From the NCBI RefSeq assembly GCF_000715075.1, contig NC_134082.1:194421948-194485947 (forward strand): 64,000 nucleotides of DNA, read 5' to 3'. Positions 24,401 through 37,120 of the stretch are shown piece after piece. Numbering within the stretch: position 1 is the first letter of the stretch; each line of letters starts with the position of its first letter. The notes beneath the pieces were generated by a model, which had not been told where the DNA came from, did not search any database, and saw only the letters and a program-made list of their open reading frames with translations. Origin of the DNA: Nicotiana tabacum (Eukaryota > Streptophyta > Magnoliopsida > Solanales > Solanaceae). The translations under genes were made by a program, and so were the position numbers.

Positions 24401-26900
24401 ACAACAAAATAAGCCACCACCAGCTTCTCTCTCGCTAACCAAGGAATAGAGCGTCATCCCACTTTATCGAAATTGGCATCTTCGCCACTGAGCTTCGCAT
24501 CAATTCTGCCAAGACCATTACCAGCTTCAATATCATCAACCTCCGTCAACAAGTTCCCAATAGGACTCGAGTGCTTCTGTTATCAGGCCTCATCCCCGCA
24601 AAGTGTGCATCATGATGTGCAGGTAAAGGATTCTGCGCGATATTCTGGGTGTCATTGTCTTGGATTACCACAAACCAACCACCTTAACTTTCTTTGCGAT
24701 TCAAAACGAAACAGGTTAGAATGGACTCAGTCGGTCCTCATTATTAACAACATCTTTTTCCCCCTTTTTTCAGTTTTCTTTTTTTTCGATTTTTTTTTTC
24801 CATTTTTAAATTTTTTTCTTTTCTCTTTCTTTTTCATTTTTTTTCTTTTTTTGATTGCCTACGTATCATGACCCTGCATGAATCAGACCTTGCGTAGTTC
24901 GGACCAATAAAAGATAAATAATAATAAAATATTTTTTTCAATTTTCATATTAAAATAAACTGGGTTTCAAACAACCCACATATTCTAATCAAAAGATTTA
25001 CAAACTCCAAAACAAATGGCCAACTTCCTTTCTCCGTTTGACAAATGCAACCAAACGGTTATTTTTGCAAATGTGGCCCCTTCCAAATTTCACATGAATT
25101 TTGAGGCCGGGGAGGATTATTTTATGACACTTTACAAACTCGTCCGTTCTTTTACGAAAATAGCCTTTTGACAACTGAAAGATACTCTAAGGCTATTTCG
25201 GCAAGAATGGTTTAAGACGCGGCCGAAGCTGGCTCGGCTTATTTTTGACTAAAAATCCAAACGGTATTCACCTGACCACTGACTCTTTGTTTCTTTTTTC
25301 TTTTCAAATTACAATAAAAACCTGGTGTTGCAAACACGGCTCTTCAGAGCCTCGGGGACGAAGATTTTTAAGGCTGTGTGGGTCAATTGGACCAAAATCC
25401 TAAAAAAAATGACCCAAGGTGGTTGTTTATACAAAGTCAGCCTTCCGGCGTCCCTTTCGGAAACATTCGGCTATTTTTGACAAAAACAGCATCACCCGAC
25501 TTATTTATGACTCTTTTTATCATTTTCAAAAATAGAAAACTCAACATTGCAAACACGGCCTTTCAACACCTCAGGGACGAAGATTTTTAAGGATGTGGGG
25601 GTCAACTGGATCAAATCTTAAACATGACCCAAAAAGTGGCTGTTTATGCAAGGTCAGCCTTCCGGCATCCGTTTCGGGAACATTCGGCTATTTTTGACAA
25701 AACAGCATCACCCGACTTATTTATGACAAAATTAAATTTTTGACATATTTTTTTTATTATTTATTATTATTTGTTTTTGGCTATTTTAGAAAAAGGGGGG
25801 GTTGAACCCGATGAGGGTTGCCTACGTATCTCACATCCGGTGAGAATCAAACCCGCGTAGTTCGGGACGAATTAACCGCACTATTTTAAAATAAGACTCT
25901 TTTTCATTTTCATTTTTGACATTTCATAAGGAAAAATATAAAAAAAAACTACTTTTAAAAATAAGACCCCTTTTTTCTTTTCTTTTTTCAACAGACAACC
26001 TATTTTCCAATAAAAAAAATCTTTTTTTTTTTAACAAACAATATAACAGCCTATTTTTCGAACCAAAAACAACTCTTTTTCCTTTTCTTTTCAGCAAACA
26101 ATTTCCAAAAAATGAAACACTCTCTTTTTCCTATTTTCCTTTGCTCTTTTTTTTTTTAGTAAAGCAAACCATTAAAAATAAAACTTTTTTCTTTTTTTTT
26201 TATTTTCCAGAGTTCCGACAGTACTTGGGCATTGGTTTTTTTCAAAACAATCAGTTAATTCTCCAACTGCTATTTTTCTCTTTTTCTTAATTTTCTAACA
26301 TTCCCGAAATTCAAAAACCGGTCAACATCCAGGCCCGAGCAAATAAATGCACAGAAAACAATTAGGATGCATCAAGATGGTCTTTTCGTTTCAGGTTGCT
26401 AGCCCTAGACAGACCCAACCCTTGTGTTGAGTCCCCTAAGTCAAAATGCACATGAAGCAAACAAGCGTTCCTACTAGGGATCTGGCATGAGGCTGAGTTA
26501 TTCTAGGTTCAAAACCTGGGTGTTTGTTCTAGACCTGGCTTACCCGAGTGGACAACTCGAGCCGAGGAGGAGGCGGCAATCCAGGAATACAGAAGCTTCA
26601 CCGGCTTTGTGACTTATCCAAACCTCATTCTAAATTGGGACTTGACACTAGACAGAAAAGAAGTCGTACACCTTACACCCTTCTTCACAATTCATAAGAC
26701 TCAGAGAGGAGATGGGTTTCGACACAGCTTATATACAGTTCACAAAATATTAAAGCAGTAAAAGCAGTTAGTTAGCACAGTATGCACAGATCTTGTAACA
26801 AAATCTGATAAAGCTGAATACAACAATAATTCCAAGCTCGAATTCTGAACCCTGAACCAGAGATTCTGGGTTAAATAATCCCCAGCAAAGTCGCTAGAGC
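21491..26900 (-). repeat. Element R interior, non-coding part
   Basis: Inverted counterpart of element F's 7271-12224: repeated CTGCTGGGGA motifs at 21780-22690, the conserved blocks at about 23517-23576, 24856-24904 and 25808-25866 (minus strand), and T-rich tracts (23580-23700, 24760-24850, 25960-26210), the complement of F's A-rich tracts. No coding domain is recognised; open frames such as 24473-24871 and 25916-26290 are low-complexity. Confidence 0.65.
26879..26896 (-). other. Primer-binding site remnant of element R
   Basis: Minus strand reads TAGCGACTTTGCTGGGGA, 4 nt after the LTR end. It matches element F's site except G to A at the second base and C to T in the middle. The first change breaks the match to a tRNA CCA end. 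Confidence 0.6.
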
Positions 26901-29900
26901 TGTCACACCTCCTTTTTCCATCCCCGCAAGGGGTGAAGGAGTTTTTCCAATTAAAGGACAATCGAAACGGGATTTGTTTATTTATTTCAGAGTCGCCACT
27001 TGAGAGATTTAGGGTGTCCCAAGTCACCAATTTAATCCCGAATCGAGGAAAAGAATGACTCCATATTACAGTCTGCGAACCAGAAATCCGGATAAGGAAT
27101 TCTGTTAACCCGGGAGAAGGTGTTAGGCATTCCCGAATTCCGTGGTTCTAGCACGGTCGCTCAACTGTCATATTCGGCTTGTTTATCTGATTTTATACAA
27201 TTATGCGCTCTTATGCAAGTTTTAACTCTTTACTGCTTTTATTATTATATTTTTAAAAGAATGTGAACATCGTTTAAAAAACATGTCTTTGGATTGCGTC
27301 ACATGAAATGCACCCGCAATCCGGAACACAGTTTTATTCAATGTTTTGGGATTTGGATTTGGGTCGCATGAAATGCGCACCCGAGTTTAAGAAGGTAAGA
27401 TTAATTAAATCGCGCCTAAAGCGATTAGCGTATTTATTATTTGGGGACAGCCGTGAAGTTCGCTAAGCGGCCGATCCCGAGTTCTAAGTAATTAACACAT
27501 ACATTTTATGAGGGACCCGCAATCTATACATTTTATTAAGCGAGGCTCGTCTCATTTATTTTAAATGGACAAATCTTAAAGCGACTACATTTTTTTCTAT
27601 TAGGTTTGTCTCTAAAATAAAAGAAAATCCCTCAATTAATTACATGCTGAAAAAGACGTAACTTATTAGTTATTAGTTTACGGCTAATGCAAATGGAAAA
27701 CTGCAATCGAGTTTGTACAAAGAGAGATTGCTTTCGTTCTATATTCTATTATTTAATAACACTAGAACATGAGATTGACACACAATAATATCAAAACAGA
27801 TTAACTATTCTTTGATTAATTTAAACTAACATTATTAGATGAAGGAGTTATTATACATGCGACCCCATTATTCATTAATCAATCAACTACATTTTTATAC
27901 AAAGAAAGAAAAAATTCTATTCAAACACAAATCTAAACAGGAGGAATTCAACAGGAACAAAGCCTGGTCAATATTTCATTTCGCCTCAAGCCAAAAGTGT
28001 ACAGATGTGTACTTGGAAATGGCAGTACAAGAAGAAAAGAAGGAGTCAGCAGCAGTAATAACACAGCAATAGCAGGTTCAGCAACACCGCAAAACCAGTA
28101 ACGACCAGTAGAATAACCCAGTAACAGATTGAAAAATCAGCAATACCAAAGTGCAATCGCAGTCAAAGCAGAAGAGAGACGGATACGAGATGCAGTAGTT
28201 TACTAATTTTGAATAACACTCGAGGAAAGGCAAACGGAAATTATTCGAGTGAAAGTTCAAATTGTCTTTCTCTTTTACTCTCAAATTCTGATTTCTCAAG
28301 ATTCTTTCAAGTTCAAGTCTCTTCTCTCCTCTAGAGTCTTGACTCTTATCTAAGTCCCTAAGTCTTTTAGCTCTCAAGTGTTTTTGCTCTCAAGTGTCAA
28401 AAAATCCTTTTTTAGTTCCAGTCCCTAAAACTCTCTCAAAAAACTCTTCTGAAAATAATCCTCCTAATCTTAATCTTCTCCCGAAAAAAAACCTAAAACT
28501 CTTCTCAAGTGTAAAAGCCCCTCCCCCAAATAATGTGTCAAATGACCTTATATATAACAAGACTCTTGTCTTGAATCCCCAACCCGAAATATTCCCCAAT
28601 GCATGCTTTGCTTCCCACTTTCTTAAACAATTACAATATCCCCCCCCCACTACATTATGTCTTGTCCCCCATGCCTAACATAAACAATTACAATATTCCT
28701 CTCCACTACATTATGTCTTGTCCCCCATTATATTAAACAATTGTATCAAACCCCACCCCATTACATTTTATCCCCCATGCTTAACATAAAGAATTATTCA
28801 AAATGTTCAATTACAAACTACCCCTCCGACTTTATTGCAATTACCATTTTACCCCTGAACGTACTGCAATTTACCAAACTACCCCATCAGCTATAACCAA
28901 TTTACCTAATCAAATCCAACCAAAATATAGCAAATATGACCAGTTTCTAAACAAATTCAAACAACAAATCACATTAACACGATTTCTAAACAAATTCAAC
29001 AACAAATCATATGAACACAGATGAACATCAAATTAATGTGAATAAATTAACCATATTGGGAACCAATCCTGGTTAACTTAGACCAAAAATGAATTAGCAA
29101 GGAAACAACAATATTAAACACAATACATGATTCAAACTAAATCAACAAATCAAAAACCAAAACAAACTCAAATTAAATTACTGGATGAAGTTCAAACAAA
29201 GAATAAACATGCATTAAATCCATATTCAATAACAAACATGACGGATTCAAATGATTTAACCAACATTAACAATTTCTGAAAAAATACATAACACATGAAA
29301 CAAACTGAAGAAATAATTAATTAAACTTCAATTTTATTCTAACAAACATTAAACTAACAACATTCACATGAACAAACTGAAAAATTAACAAAACAATGAA
29401 CACGAACAAAACAAAAATCAAACATTTACCGATTTTAGATTCGAGAATATCAAAACGAAATACGGACAAAAATAAAACTCAAAACCCACTAACCGGATCG
29501 AAACGACGAACAATGACTGACCAACGACGAACTCGTATGGACTGTTTTGACGACCCCAACCAAAGCGAAGTAACGACGAGCTACTGTGATGAAGAAAGCA
29601 ACGATGTTCGACGAGATGGGCATGGTTGGACACATCGGAAGCAGCAAGAAGCAGAAACAAGAGATTTTCGGCCTTGGCAGCTCAACAGTGGACTGGCTCG
29701 TGAAAACGCTATGGAACAGTGGACTGGCTCGTTAGCTGCTATGGAGAAGATGAAGTGGAAGGGTCGTTCATGGCTGGTCGTTCGGATGGACAAGATGAAG
29801 CAGAAGGATCGTTCATGGTGGTATGGTGGAGCTCGACAGAGCAGATACAGACGCGGGGTTGAGGGCAGCCATGGATGAGCCTGAGCTCGCCATGGAGAAG

Positions 29901-30730
29901 ATGAAGACGCGGCAGTGGCAGCGCTAGCCATGGCAGCCATGGTCGTTGGTTATTTTGGATGTGAGGTCGTCAATGGGTGCTGTGGTTGGTCGACGGAGGG
30001 GTTGTGCGTGTGTGCGAAGGTGAGGCAGAGGGGGAAAGGGTAGCTGCCATGGTTGGGGAGCTCGGGGAGTTGGAGAAGAAGAAAAGAGAAAGAGGGGGGC
30101 GGATCTCTTTAGGGTTTTTTAGGGTTTTTTGTTTTGTTTTGTTTTTTGAAATGCAAGATAGGGGTGTTGGGTCTTTGGGGTTGTGGACCGGGTCGACCCG
30201 GTTTGAAATGGACCGGGTCATGGGGAAGGTTGGGCAATTTTTTGGGCTTGTGGTTTGAAATTGAAGAAGAGGCCCAATTCCGATTTTCTTTATATTTTTG
30301 CTCTTTTTTTCTTCTTTTATTTTCTAAAACTAAATTCTAAAAATCCTTAAATTATTATATAGAACTAAATTAAGTTATAAAAGCGCAAATTAACTCCCAA
30401 TAATAATTAACGCATAATTAAGTAATAATTAAGCATAAAATTGTACAATTGGACATTAAATGCTAAAAATGCAAAAGATGCCTATTTTTGTAATTTTCAA
30501 TTTTTGTAAAACAAACTTAATTACTAACAATCGTAGAATTAAATCCTACATGCAAAATGCGATATATTTTTGTATTTTTAATTAATTCAACAAATAAACA
30601 TGCACAGACAAATACAAATAATTATCCAAAAATGTCACAAAAATTCTCAAAATTGCACACCAAGGAAAATCATTTTATTTTGAATTTTTTGGGAGTAATT
30701 CTCATATAGGGCAAAAATCACGTGCTTACA
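26901..30730 (-). repeat. 5' LTR of element R (3.83 kb)
   Basis: Minus strand TGTAAGCACGTG at 30730 to TGTGACA at 26901. It shares both ends and the palindrome (30186-30201) with element F's LTR, but the middle is different and shorter, so R is a separate subfamily. A TATA-like site is at 28557-28548 on the minus strand. Confidence 0.85.
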
Positions 30731-33700
30731 ATGACATGCCGGGTTTAAGCACAGATTTAGTGGTTCATAAATTGCCCACTGACCCGGCATGCCCTCCCGT
30801 CAAGCAGAAATTGAGGAAGTTCAAAACGGATATGAGTGTGAAGATTAAAGAAGAAGTAACCAAGCAGCTGCAAGCAAAGGTTATTCGTGTCACTCGATAT
30901 CCTGATTGGCTGGCTAATGTGGTGCCGGTACCAAAGAAAGATGGAAAGATCAGGGTATGCGTCGATTGCCGCAATTTGAACAGGGAAAGCCCTAAAGATA
31001 ACTTTCCTTTACCCAACATCCATATCTTGATCGACAATTGTGCCGGACGTGAGATCGGATCTTTTGTGGATTGCTATGCTGGGTATCATCAGATTCTGAT
31101 GGATGAGGAAGATGCGGAAAATAAAGCCTTCATTACGCCGTGGGGAACTTACTGCTACAGGGTAATGCCATTTGGTTTGAAGAATGTTGGGGCGACGTAC
31201 ATGAGAGCAATGACCACTGTGTTTCATGACATGATCCACAAAGAAATTGATGTGTACGTAGACGATGTGATCATAAAGTCCAAGCATCAGGAAGACCACG
31301 TAGAAGACCTAAGGAAGTTCTTTCAAAGACTTCGAAGGTATGATATTAAGCTCAACCCGGCCAAATGTGCATTTGGTGTTCCATCTGGGAAGCTTTTGGG
31401 ATTCATCGTCAGTCGGCGAGGTATTAAACTGGATCCGTCAAAGATCAAATCTATCCAAGATTTGCCACCGCCGAAGAACAAGACAGAAGTAATGAGACTG
31501 TTGGGAAGGTTGAATTAAATCAGCAGATTTATTGCTCATCTCACAACAACCTGTGAACCTATTTTTCGACTGTTGAAGAAGGATGTCGCGGTAGGATGGA
31601 CGGCGGAATGCCAGGAGGCATTCGACCAGATCAAAGAATATTTATCAAATCCACCTGTATTGGTTCCCCTGAGCCGGGGAGACCATTAATTCTTTATCTA
31701 ACGGTCTTAGAGAATTCATTTTGCTGCGTGTTGGGGCAACACAACATTACAGGAAGAAAAGAGCAAGCCATCTATTATCTCAGCACGAAGTTTACAGTAT
31801 ATGAGGTTAAGTACACTCAACTCGAGAAGACATGTTGCGCCCTAACTTGGGTGGCCCAGAAATTGAAGCATTATTTATCCTAATATACTACTTATCTCAT
31901 TTCCCGTTTGGATCCGTTAAAGTATATTTTCCATAAGCCTATGCCCACGGGAAGGTTAGCAAAATGGCAAATATTACTCACGGAGTTTGACATCGTCTAT
32001 GTGACGAGGACAGCCATGAAAGCCCAAGCGTTGGCAGATCACTTGGCTGAGAATCCTGTTGATGAAGAATACGAGCCGTTGAGGACGTATTTTCCTGACG
32101 AGGAAGTAATGAATATAGATGAGTTGGACTTACCTAAGGAACCAGGTTGGAAGCTTTTCTTTGATGGAGCTGCAAATGCGAAGGGAGTTGGAATAGGAGC
32201 AGTGCTTATTTCTGAAACAGGACATCATTATCCTGTTACAACTCAACTGCGTTTCTATTGTACCAACAACATGGCTGAGTATGAGGCATGCATTTTGGGT
32301 TTGCGATTAGCGGCAGACATGGATGTCCAGGAAGTTTTGGTCTTGGGGGACTTGGACCTCCTAGTGCATCAGATTCAGGGTGAATGAGAAACACGGGATT
32401 TGAAGCTCATACCATATCGACAATGTTTGTATGATCTGAGCAAGCGATTTCGATCAGTGGAATTCAGACACATCCCAAGAGTTCACAATGAGGTTGCCGA
32501 TGCATTGGCCACTTTAGCATCAATATTGCACCACCCAGACAAAATTCATATTGACCCGTTGCACATCCAGGTTCGTGATCAGCATGCCTATTGCAACATG
32601 ATAGAGGAAGAAATGGATGGCGAGCCATGGTTTTATGACGTCAAAGAGTACCTCAGGATGGGGATATACCCAGAGCAGCCCACCGGAGATCAAAAAAGAG
32701 CCATTCGGCGATTGTCAAATGGTTTCTTCCTCAGTGGAGGAGTGTTGTACAAAAGAACCCCAGATTTGGGATTCCTGAGATGTATAGACGCCAGTCAAGC
32801 CACGACAGTTATGATAGAGGTACATGCTGGAGTTTGTGGGCCACATATGAGCGGATATATATTGGCGAAAAAGATTCTTCGAGCAGGGTATTATTGGCTC
32901 ACTATGGAGCATGATTGTATCAATTTCGTGCGGAAATGCCATCAATGTCAGATACACGACGATCTGATTCATTCTCCACCAACGGAATTGCACACAATGT
33001 CAGCGCCATGGCCATTTGTGGCATGGGGCATGGATGTCATTGGGCCTATTGAGCCGGTAGCTTCGAACGGTCACAGGTTCATTCTGGTAAGCATTGATTA
33101 TTTCACCAAGTGGGTTGAAGCCAAAACTTTCAAGTCAGTAACCAAGAAGGCAGTGGTGGATTTTGTCCATTCCCATATCATCTGTAGATTTGGGATCCCG
33201 AAAGTGATAATCACGGACAATGGTGCTAATCTTAACAGCAATTTGATGAGGGAAGTATGTGAATAGTTTAAGATTACACACCGTAACTCCACACCATATC
33301 GTCCCAAGGCGAACGGAGTTGTTGAAGTAGCCAACAAGAACATCAAGAAGATACTGAGGAAGATGGTAGAAGGATCTAGGCAATGGCATGAAAAATTACC
33401 ATTTGCATTGTTGGGTTATCGCACTACCATCCGGACTTCAGTAGGTGCAACCCCTTATTTGTTGGTATATGGAACTGAAGCAGTAATACCGGCGGAAATT
33501 GAAATTCCATCCCTTCGGATTATCGCTGAGGCTAAGATTGATGATGACGAGTGGGTCAAAACCCGTTTGGAGCAGTTGAACTTGATTGATGAAAATAGAT
33601 TGGCAGCTGTGTGTCATGGCCAGTTATATCAAAGGAGAATGGCAAGAGCCTACAACAAGAGGGTGCGCCCCAGAAAATTTGAAGTGGGGCAACAAGTGTT

Positions 33701-33875
33701 GAAACGAATCCTGCCACACCAAGCAGAAGCAAAGGGCAAGTTTGCCCCGAATTGGCAAGGACCATTCATTGTAACTAGAGTATTGTCCAATGGCGCTTTA
33801 TGTTTAACAGATATCAAAGGAAAATGCGTCGACATGGCTATCAATTCCGATGCAGTTAAGAGATATTATGTATGA
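30731..33875 (+). pseudogene. pol: Decayed Tat/Ogre-lineage pol (RT, RNase H, second RNase H, integrase)
   Basis: RT motifs are clear: KDGKIRVCVDCRNLN, FGLKNVGATY and the catalytic YVDD (about 31256). A gypsy-type RNase H with a tether follows (31550-31990). A second, archaeal-type RNase H follows (32145-32540; FFDGAAN, NMAEYEAC, EVADALATL), which marks the Tat lineage. Integrase has the H-H-C-C zinc finger (32825-32955), the D,D,E residues (GMDVIGP, TDNGAN, VEVANKN) and a C-terminal region ending at 33875. Breaks are a stop at 31516-31518, a one-base frameshift near 31665, and stops at about 31881, 32385 and 33264. The first 5' domains are missing. It cannot make the full protein. Confidence 0.9.
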
Positions 33876-35784
33876 TCTCTTTTGATTGTAATTGTCATTT
33901 GTTTGTGGTTGACATTTATCGGAAAATGAAATGACGGAGGCAATTCTTTCTTCTATCAAAACACTTTAACATTTGCTTACCCTTTTGAGCCTTATTTATT
34001 CTTTCATATCCCTCTTTTGGAGTCAATAATTACAATAAAAGATAAAAAGAGAGAAAAACAATAATAAAGACAAAAGAAAAGTCACAAGAAAAACAAAGAA
34101 TGTGGGAACTACGTTTGACCTGATTCCTCAAAGAAGGATACGTAAGCGCCTCACGGCTCGGTCATAGTGTAACCAAAAGATTAAAAAAAAATCCCCAAGC
34201 AAGAAGAACTGGGGCAGAAGTTGTGAAAAGAAAGTTTGATTCCAAGAGTTGTACTGTTTCACCCCTCCAAATTATTTTAAACTTTTGATACTCCTTTTCT
34301 TTTTAGCCATACACAAAAAAAAACCATATTGATGTCCAAAAAAGACCTCCCGATCAGTATTCGAGAAGTGCCAAGTTCATGCACGTGGAAGTCGGGAACA
34401 ACACTCTGATCCCCAGCAGAGAAGAGGATCATAAACTGGAAATGAATTGATAGCCGAAAGAATCCCCAACAAAGAGCGTCATATCGACAACGCTCCAATC
34501 CCCAGCTGAAAAATAAAATAAAATGAGAGAGTCTTATCGGTGAAAACCTTCACAGGCACCATGAGGCGACGGGAGTTGAGAGAAATGAGAGAGTCTTATT
34601 AGTGAAAACCCCCCGAAGGGCACTATGAGGCGACAAGGCGAGATTGGCGGAAAAGGTCCACCTTTGGCAAAAGTTGAGTATTTATTTATCCCCAGCGAGA
34701 TGAGGCCATCCGAAAGAATTGATTGATACAAATAGACTGGGTTGATCTATCCGGAATGCACGACATGATCATTGGGATTGGTTATATCATTCAGATAAGT
34801 TCTTTTCTTTTCTTTTTCCCCAGCGTTTGTTCAGAAAGACTTCTTTTTCTATCTTTAAAATTATCACTCTTTCATTTCTTGGTTTAAAAGATTTTATTTC
34901 CCCAACAGTTTATTTTTGAAAAGGATTTTCAGAGCTTACTACCAGTTGCCAAAATGGTGCAAGGCAAAATGCGAAAAGGACAATCCAAAGATAAGGCGAT
35001 AAAGCGAAAAGAAGTTTGTCGCAAGACCAAATAATGAATGGGTCTAGATCCTAAGAGACCCAAAATTCCAAGGGAAGTTATGGATCAAATTCCAAGAGGA
35101 TCCCCAGCAGATTTGCGAGATACAGGAACAACTCCGACAGATTCTCTACCAAGCTCCACAATGGTCGGATAACACGGAGCGGGGAAGGAAGAGAAACGAA
35201 AACCATCCCCAGCAGGAATACCAGCCCCAACAATCAATATTCTCCCCAGAAAGCTTTACAGCAATGCGAGGAAAAGAAAAGGGAAAAACCATCCTCAGCA
35301 GAAGTGGCACGACCACTCGCCCCGTTTTAAACTAATAAATTTTTCTTTGATTTGAAACAGGGAAAGAAAATATTATTGACCGCAGGAAGACAGGGTCACA
35401 AAGAAGATTATCAAACCGGGGCAGAAAATTTTCTCTCATTACGAAATTTATTTTTAAAATCAGATAGTCATTTGGGAAAGAGAGAAGATAACACAAGTGT
35501 TGAAGGAAGAAAAATCCCCAGCAATATACGAGAAGGGAGATACAAGTTTTAAGAGAAAAGCAATCTTGGAAGAAGCAAGATAATCAGTATCATCCCCACC
35601 ATTGTTAAAAGGAGAAAGATAATTCCCCAGCAGTGTTATTTCCGGCAGGTTTCAGGGAAGTGAAAGCACCAGCTTTAAAGGAAATAGTCTTTGAAGAAGG
35701 AAAATGACACATTGATGAAATAAAATATCGGTGTTATCCCTAGCTATTTTCAGAGGAATAAAACACCAATTTTGAGAAAGTTGG
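33876..35784 (+). repeat. Element T 3' UTR, first part
   Basis: Non-coding. It holds one conserved block (GGGAACTACGTTTGACCTGATTC..., 34104-34168), leader-like GAGAGTCTTATCGG... repeats (34520-34640), and at least a dozen ATCCCCAGCAG-type motifs. It parallels 10420-12220 of element F, showing that F's interior is this family's 3' UTR expanded. Confidence 0.65.
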
Positions 35785-36545
35785 AGAAGTCAGGAGCCCG
35801 CCTGGAGAATGGAGGCTGAATTATTTTGAGGAAGTTAGAGAAGTCAGGAGCCCGCCTGGAGAATGGAGGCTGAATTATTTTGAGAAAGTTGTTGAAGTCA
35901 GGAGCCCGCCTGGAGAATGGAGGCTGAATTATTTTGAGAAAGTTGTTGAAGTCAGGAGCCCGCCTGGAGAATGGAGGTTGATTTATTTTTCAAAGTTAGA
36001 GAAGTCAGGAGCCCGCCTGAAGAATGGAGGCTGAATTATTTTGAGAAAGTTGTTGAAGTCAGGAGCCCGCCTGGAGAATGGAGGCTGAATTATTTTGAGG
36101 AAGTTAGAGAAGTCAGGAGCCCGCCTGGAGAATGGAGGTTGATTTATTTTTCAAAGTTGTTGAAGTCAGGAGCCCGCCTGGAGAATGGAGGCTGAATTAT
36201 TTTGAAAAAGTTGTTGAAGTCAGGAGCCCGCCTGGAGAATGGAGGTTGATTTATTTTTCAAAGTTAGAGAACTCAGGAGCCCGCCTGGAGAATGGAGGCT
36301 AAATTATTTTGAGAAAGTTGTTGAAGTCAGGAGCCCGCCTGGAGAATGGAGGCTGATTTATTTTTCAAAGTTAGAGAAGTCAGGAGCCCGCCTGGAGAAT
36401 GGAGGTGTTAAAATTTAAGAAGTTATTGAAGTCAGGAGCCCGCCTGTAGAACGGAGGTCGTTATATTTTTAAGTTGAAGAAGTCAGGAGCCCGCCTGGAG
36501 AATGTAGGTGTTAAAATTTTGAGGAAGTTGTTGAAATCAGGAGCT
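35785..36545 (+). repeat. 54-60-bp tandem array, about 14 units (element T)
   Basis: Units contain GAAGTCAGGAGCCCGCCTGG then AGAATGGAGGCTGAATTATTTTGAG, with alternating AAGTTGTT and AAGTTAGA variants. It sits in the 3' UTR between pol and the 3' LTR, as known for Tat/Ogre elements. Confidence 0.92.
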
Positions 36546-37120
36546 CGCCTGCAGAACAGAGGAGTACATTTCAAGATCAAATAGAAGTCAGTAATGAGGG
36601 GGAGTACAATAAAGATCCCCAGCATAACAAGCTTTAATATAGGAAGCGGTGTCCCCAGCAGACAAAATAGAATAATAACATTTATGTTCAAAAAGGCAAA
36701 AGGCCAGTGTCATCCCCAGCAGTTTTTCGAAAAAAGGCACCAGAGGAAACACAAACCGACAAGAAAGCAAGGCAACCAGAGCAAGGGGAAGACAGATAAG
36801 ATTTTGTAATTCCTAGCTTAGTCTAGCTTCTTATTTTCTTTTGGCACGGTGTAATAAGGAGATCGAAAAGCAGTAGCAACAGCATGTAGCAGCAGTAACA
36901 TTGCAGTCACATGGTAGTCCCAGCTACCAAAACTTCCCGAACTACATTGACCTGATTCATGTTTAGCCCAGGATATGTAGGAAACCTCTGAAGCAAAGGT
37001 TCAGTCAAATCTTTCAAAAAATGCTTCACACGGAGTACTCAAACGGGCAAAAATCGCTCGTATCCGCTCACTTTATCATTGCACGAAAACCCTTTGTGTT
37101 TTCGGACAAAGAGGGGCAGC
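36546..37120 (+). repeat. Element T 3' UTR end with conserved block and polypurine tract
   Basis: Homologous to 13830-14335 of element F. Includes ATCCCCAGCA motifs, a conserved block (about 36935-37005) and the tract ACAAAGAGGGGCAGC before the LTR at 37121. Confidence 0.7.

Larger units (their letters stand above)
1..30730 (-). mobile_element. Element R: Tat/Ogre-like LTR element, non-autonomous, interrupted by element F
   Basis: Read on the minus strand, a 5' LTR (30730 to 26901) is followed by a primer-site remnant, about 8 kb of non-coding interior (26900 to 18882), then, beyond inserted element F (2716-18881), a further 620 bp of interior (2715-2095), a polypurine tract and a 3' LTR that leaves the window at base 1. 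The LTR begins TGTAAGCACGTG and ends TGTGACA. The two LTR parts that can be compared (1-2094 and about 28636-30730) are nearly identical, so insertion was recent. No gag or pol reading frame is visible in the interior. The element adjoins element T's pol at 30731 and probably inserted there; the second junction lies outside the window. Confidence 0.75.
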
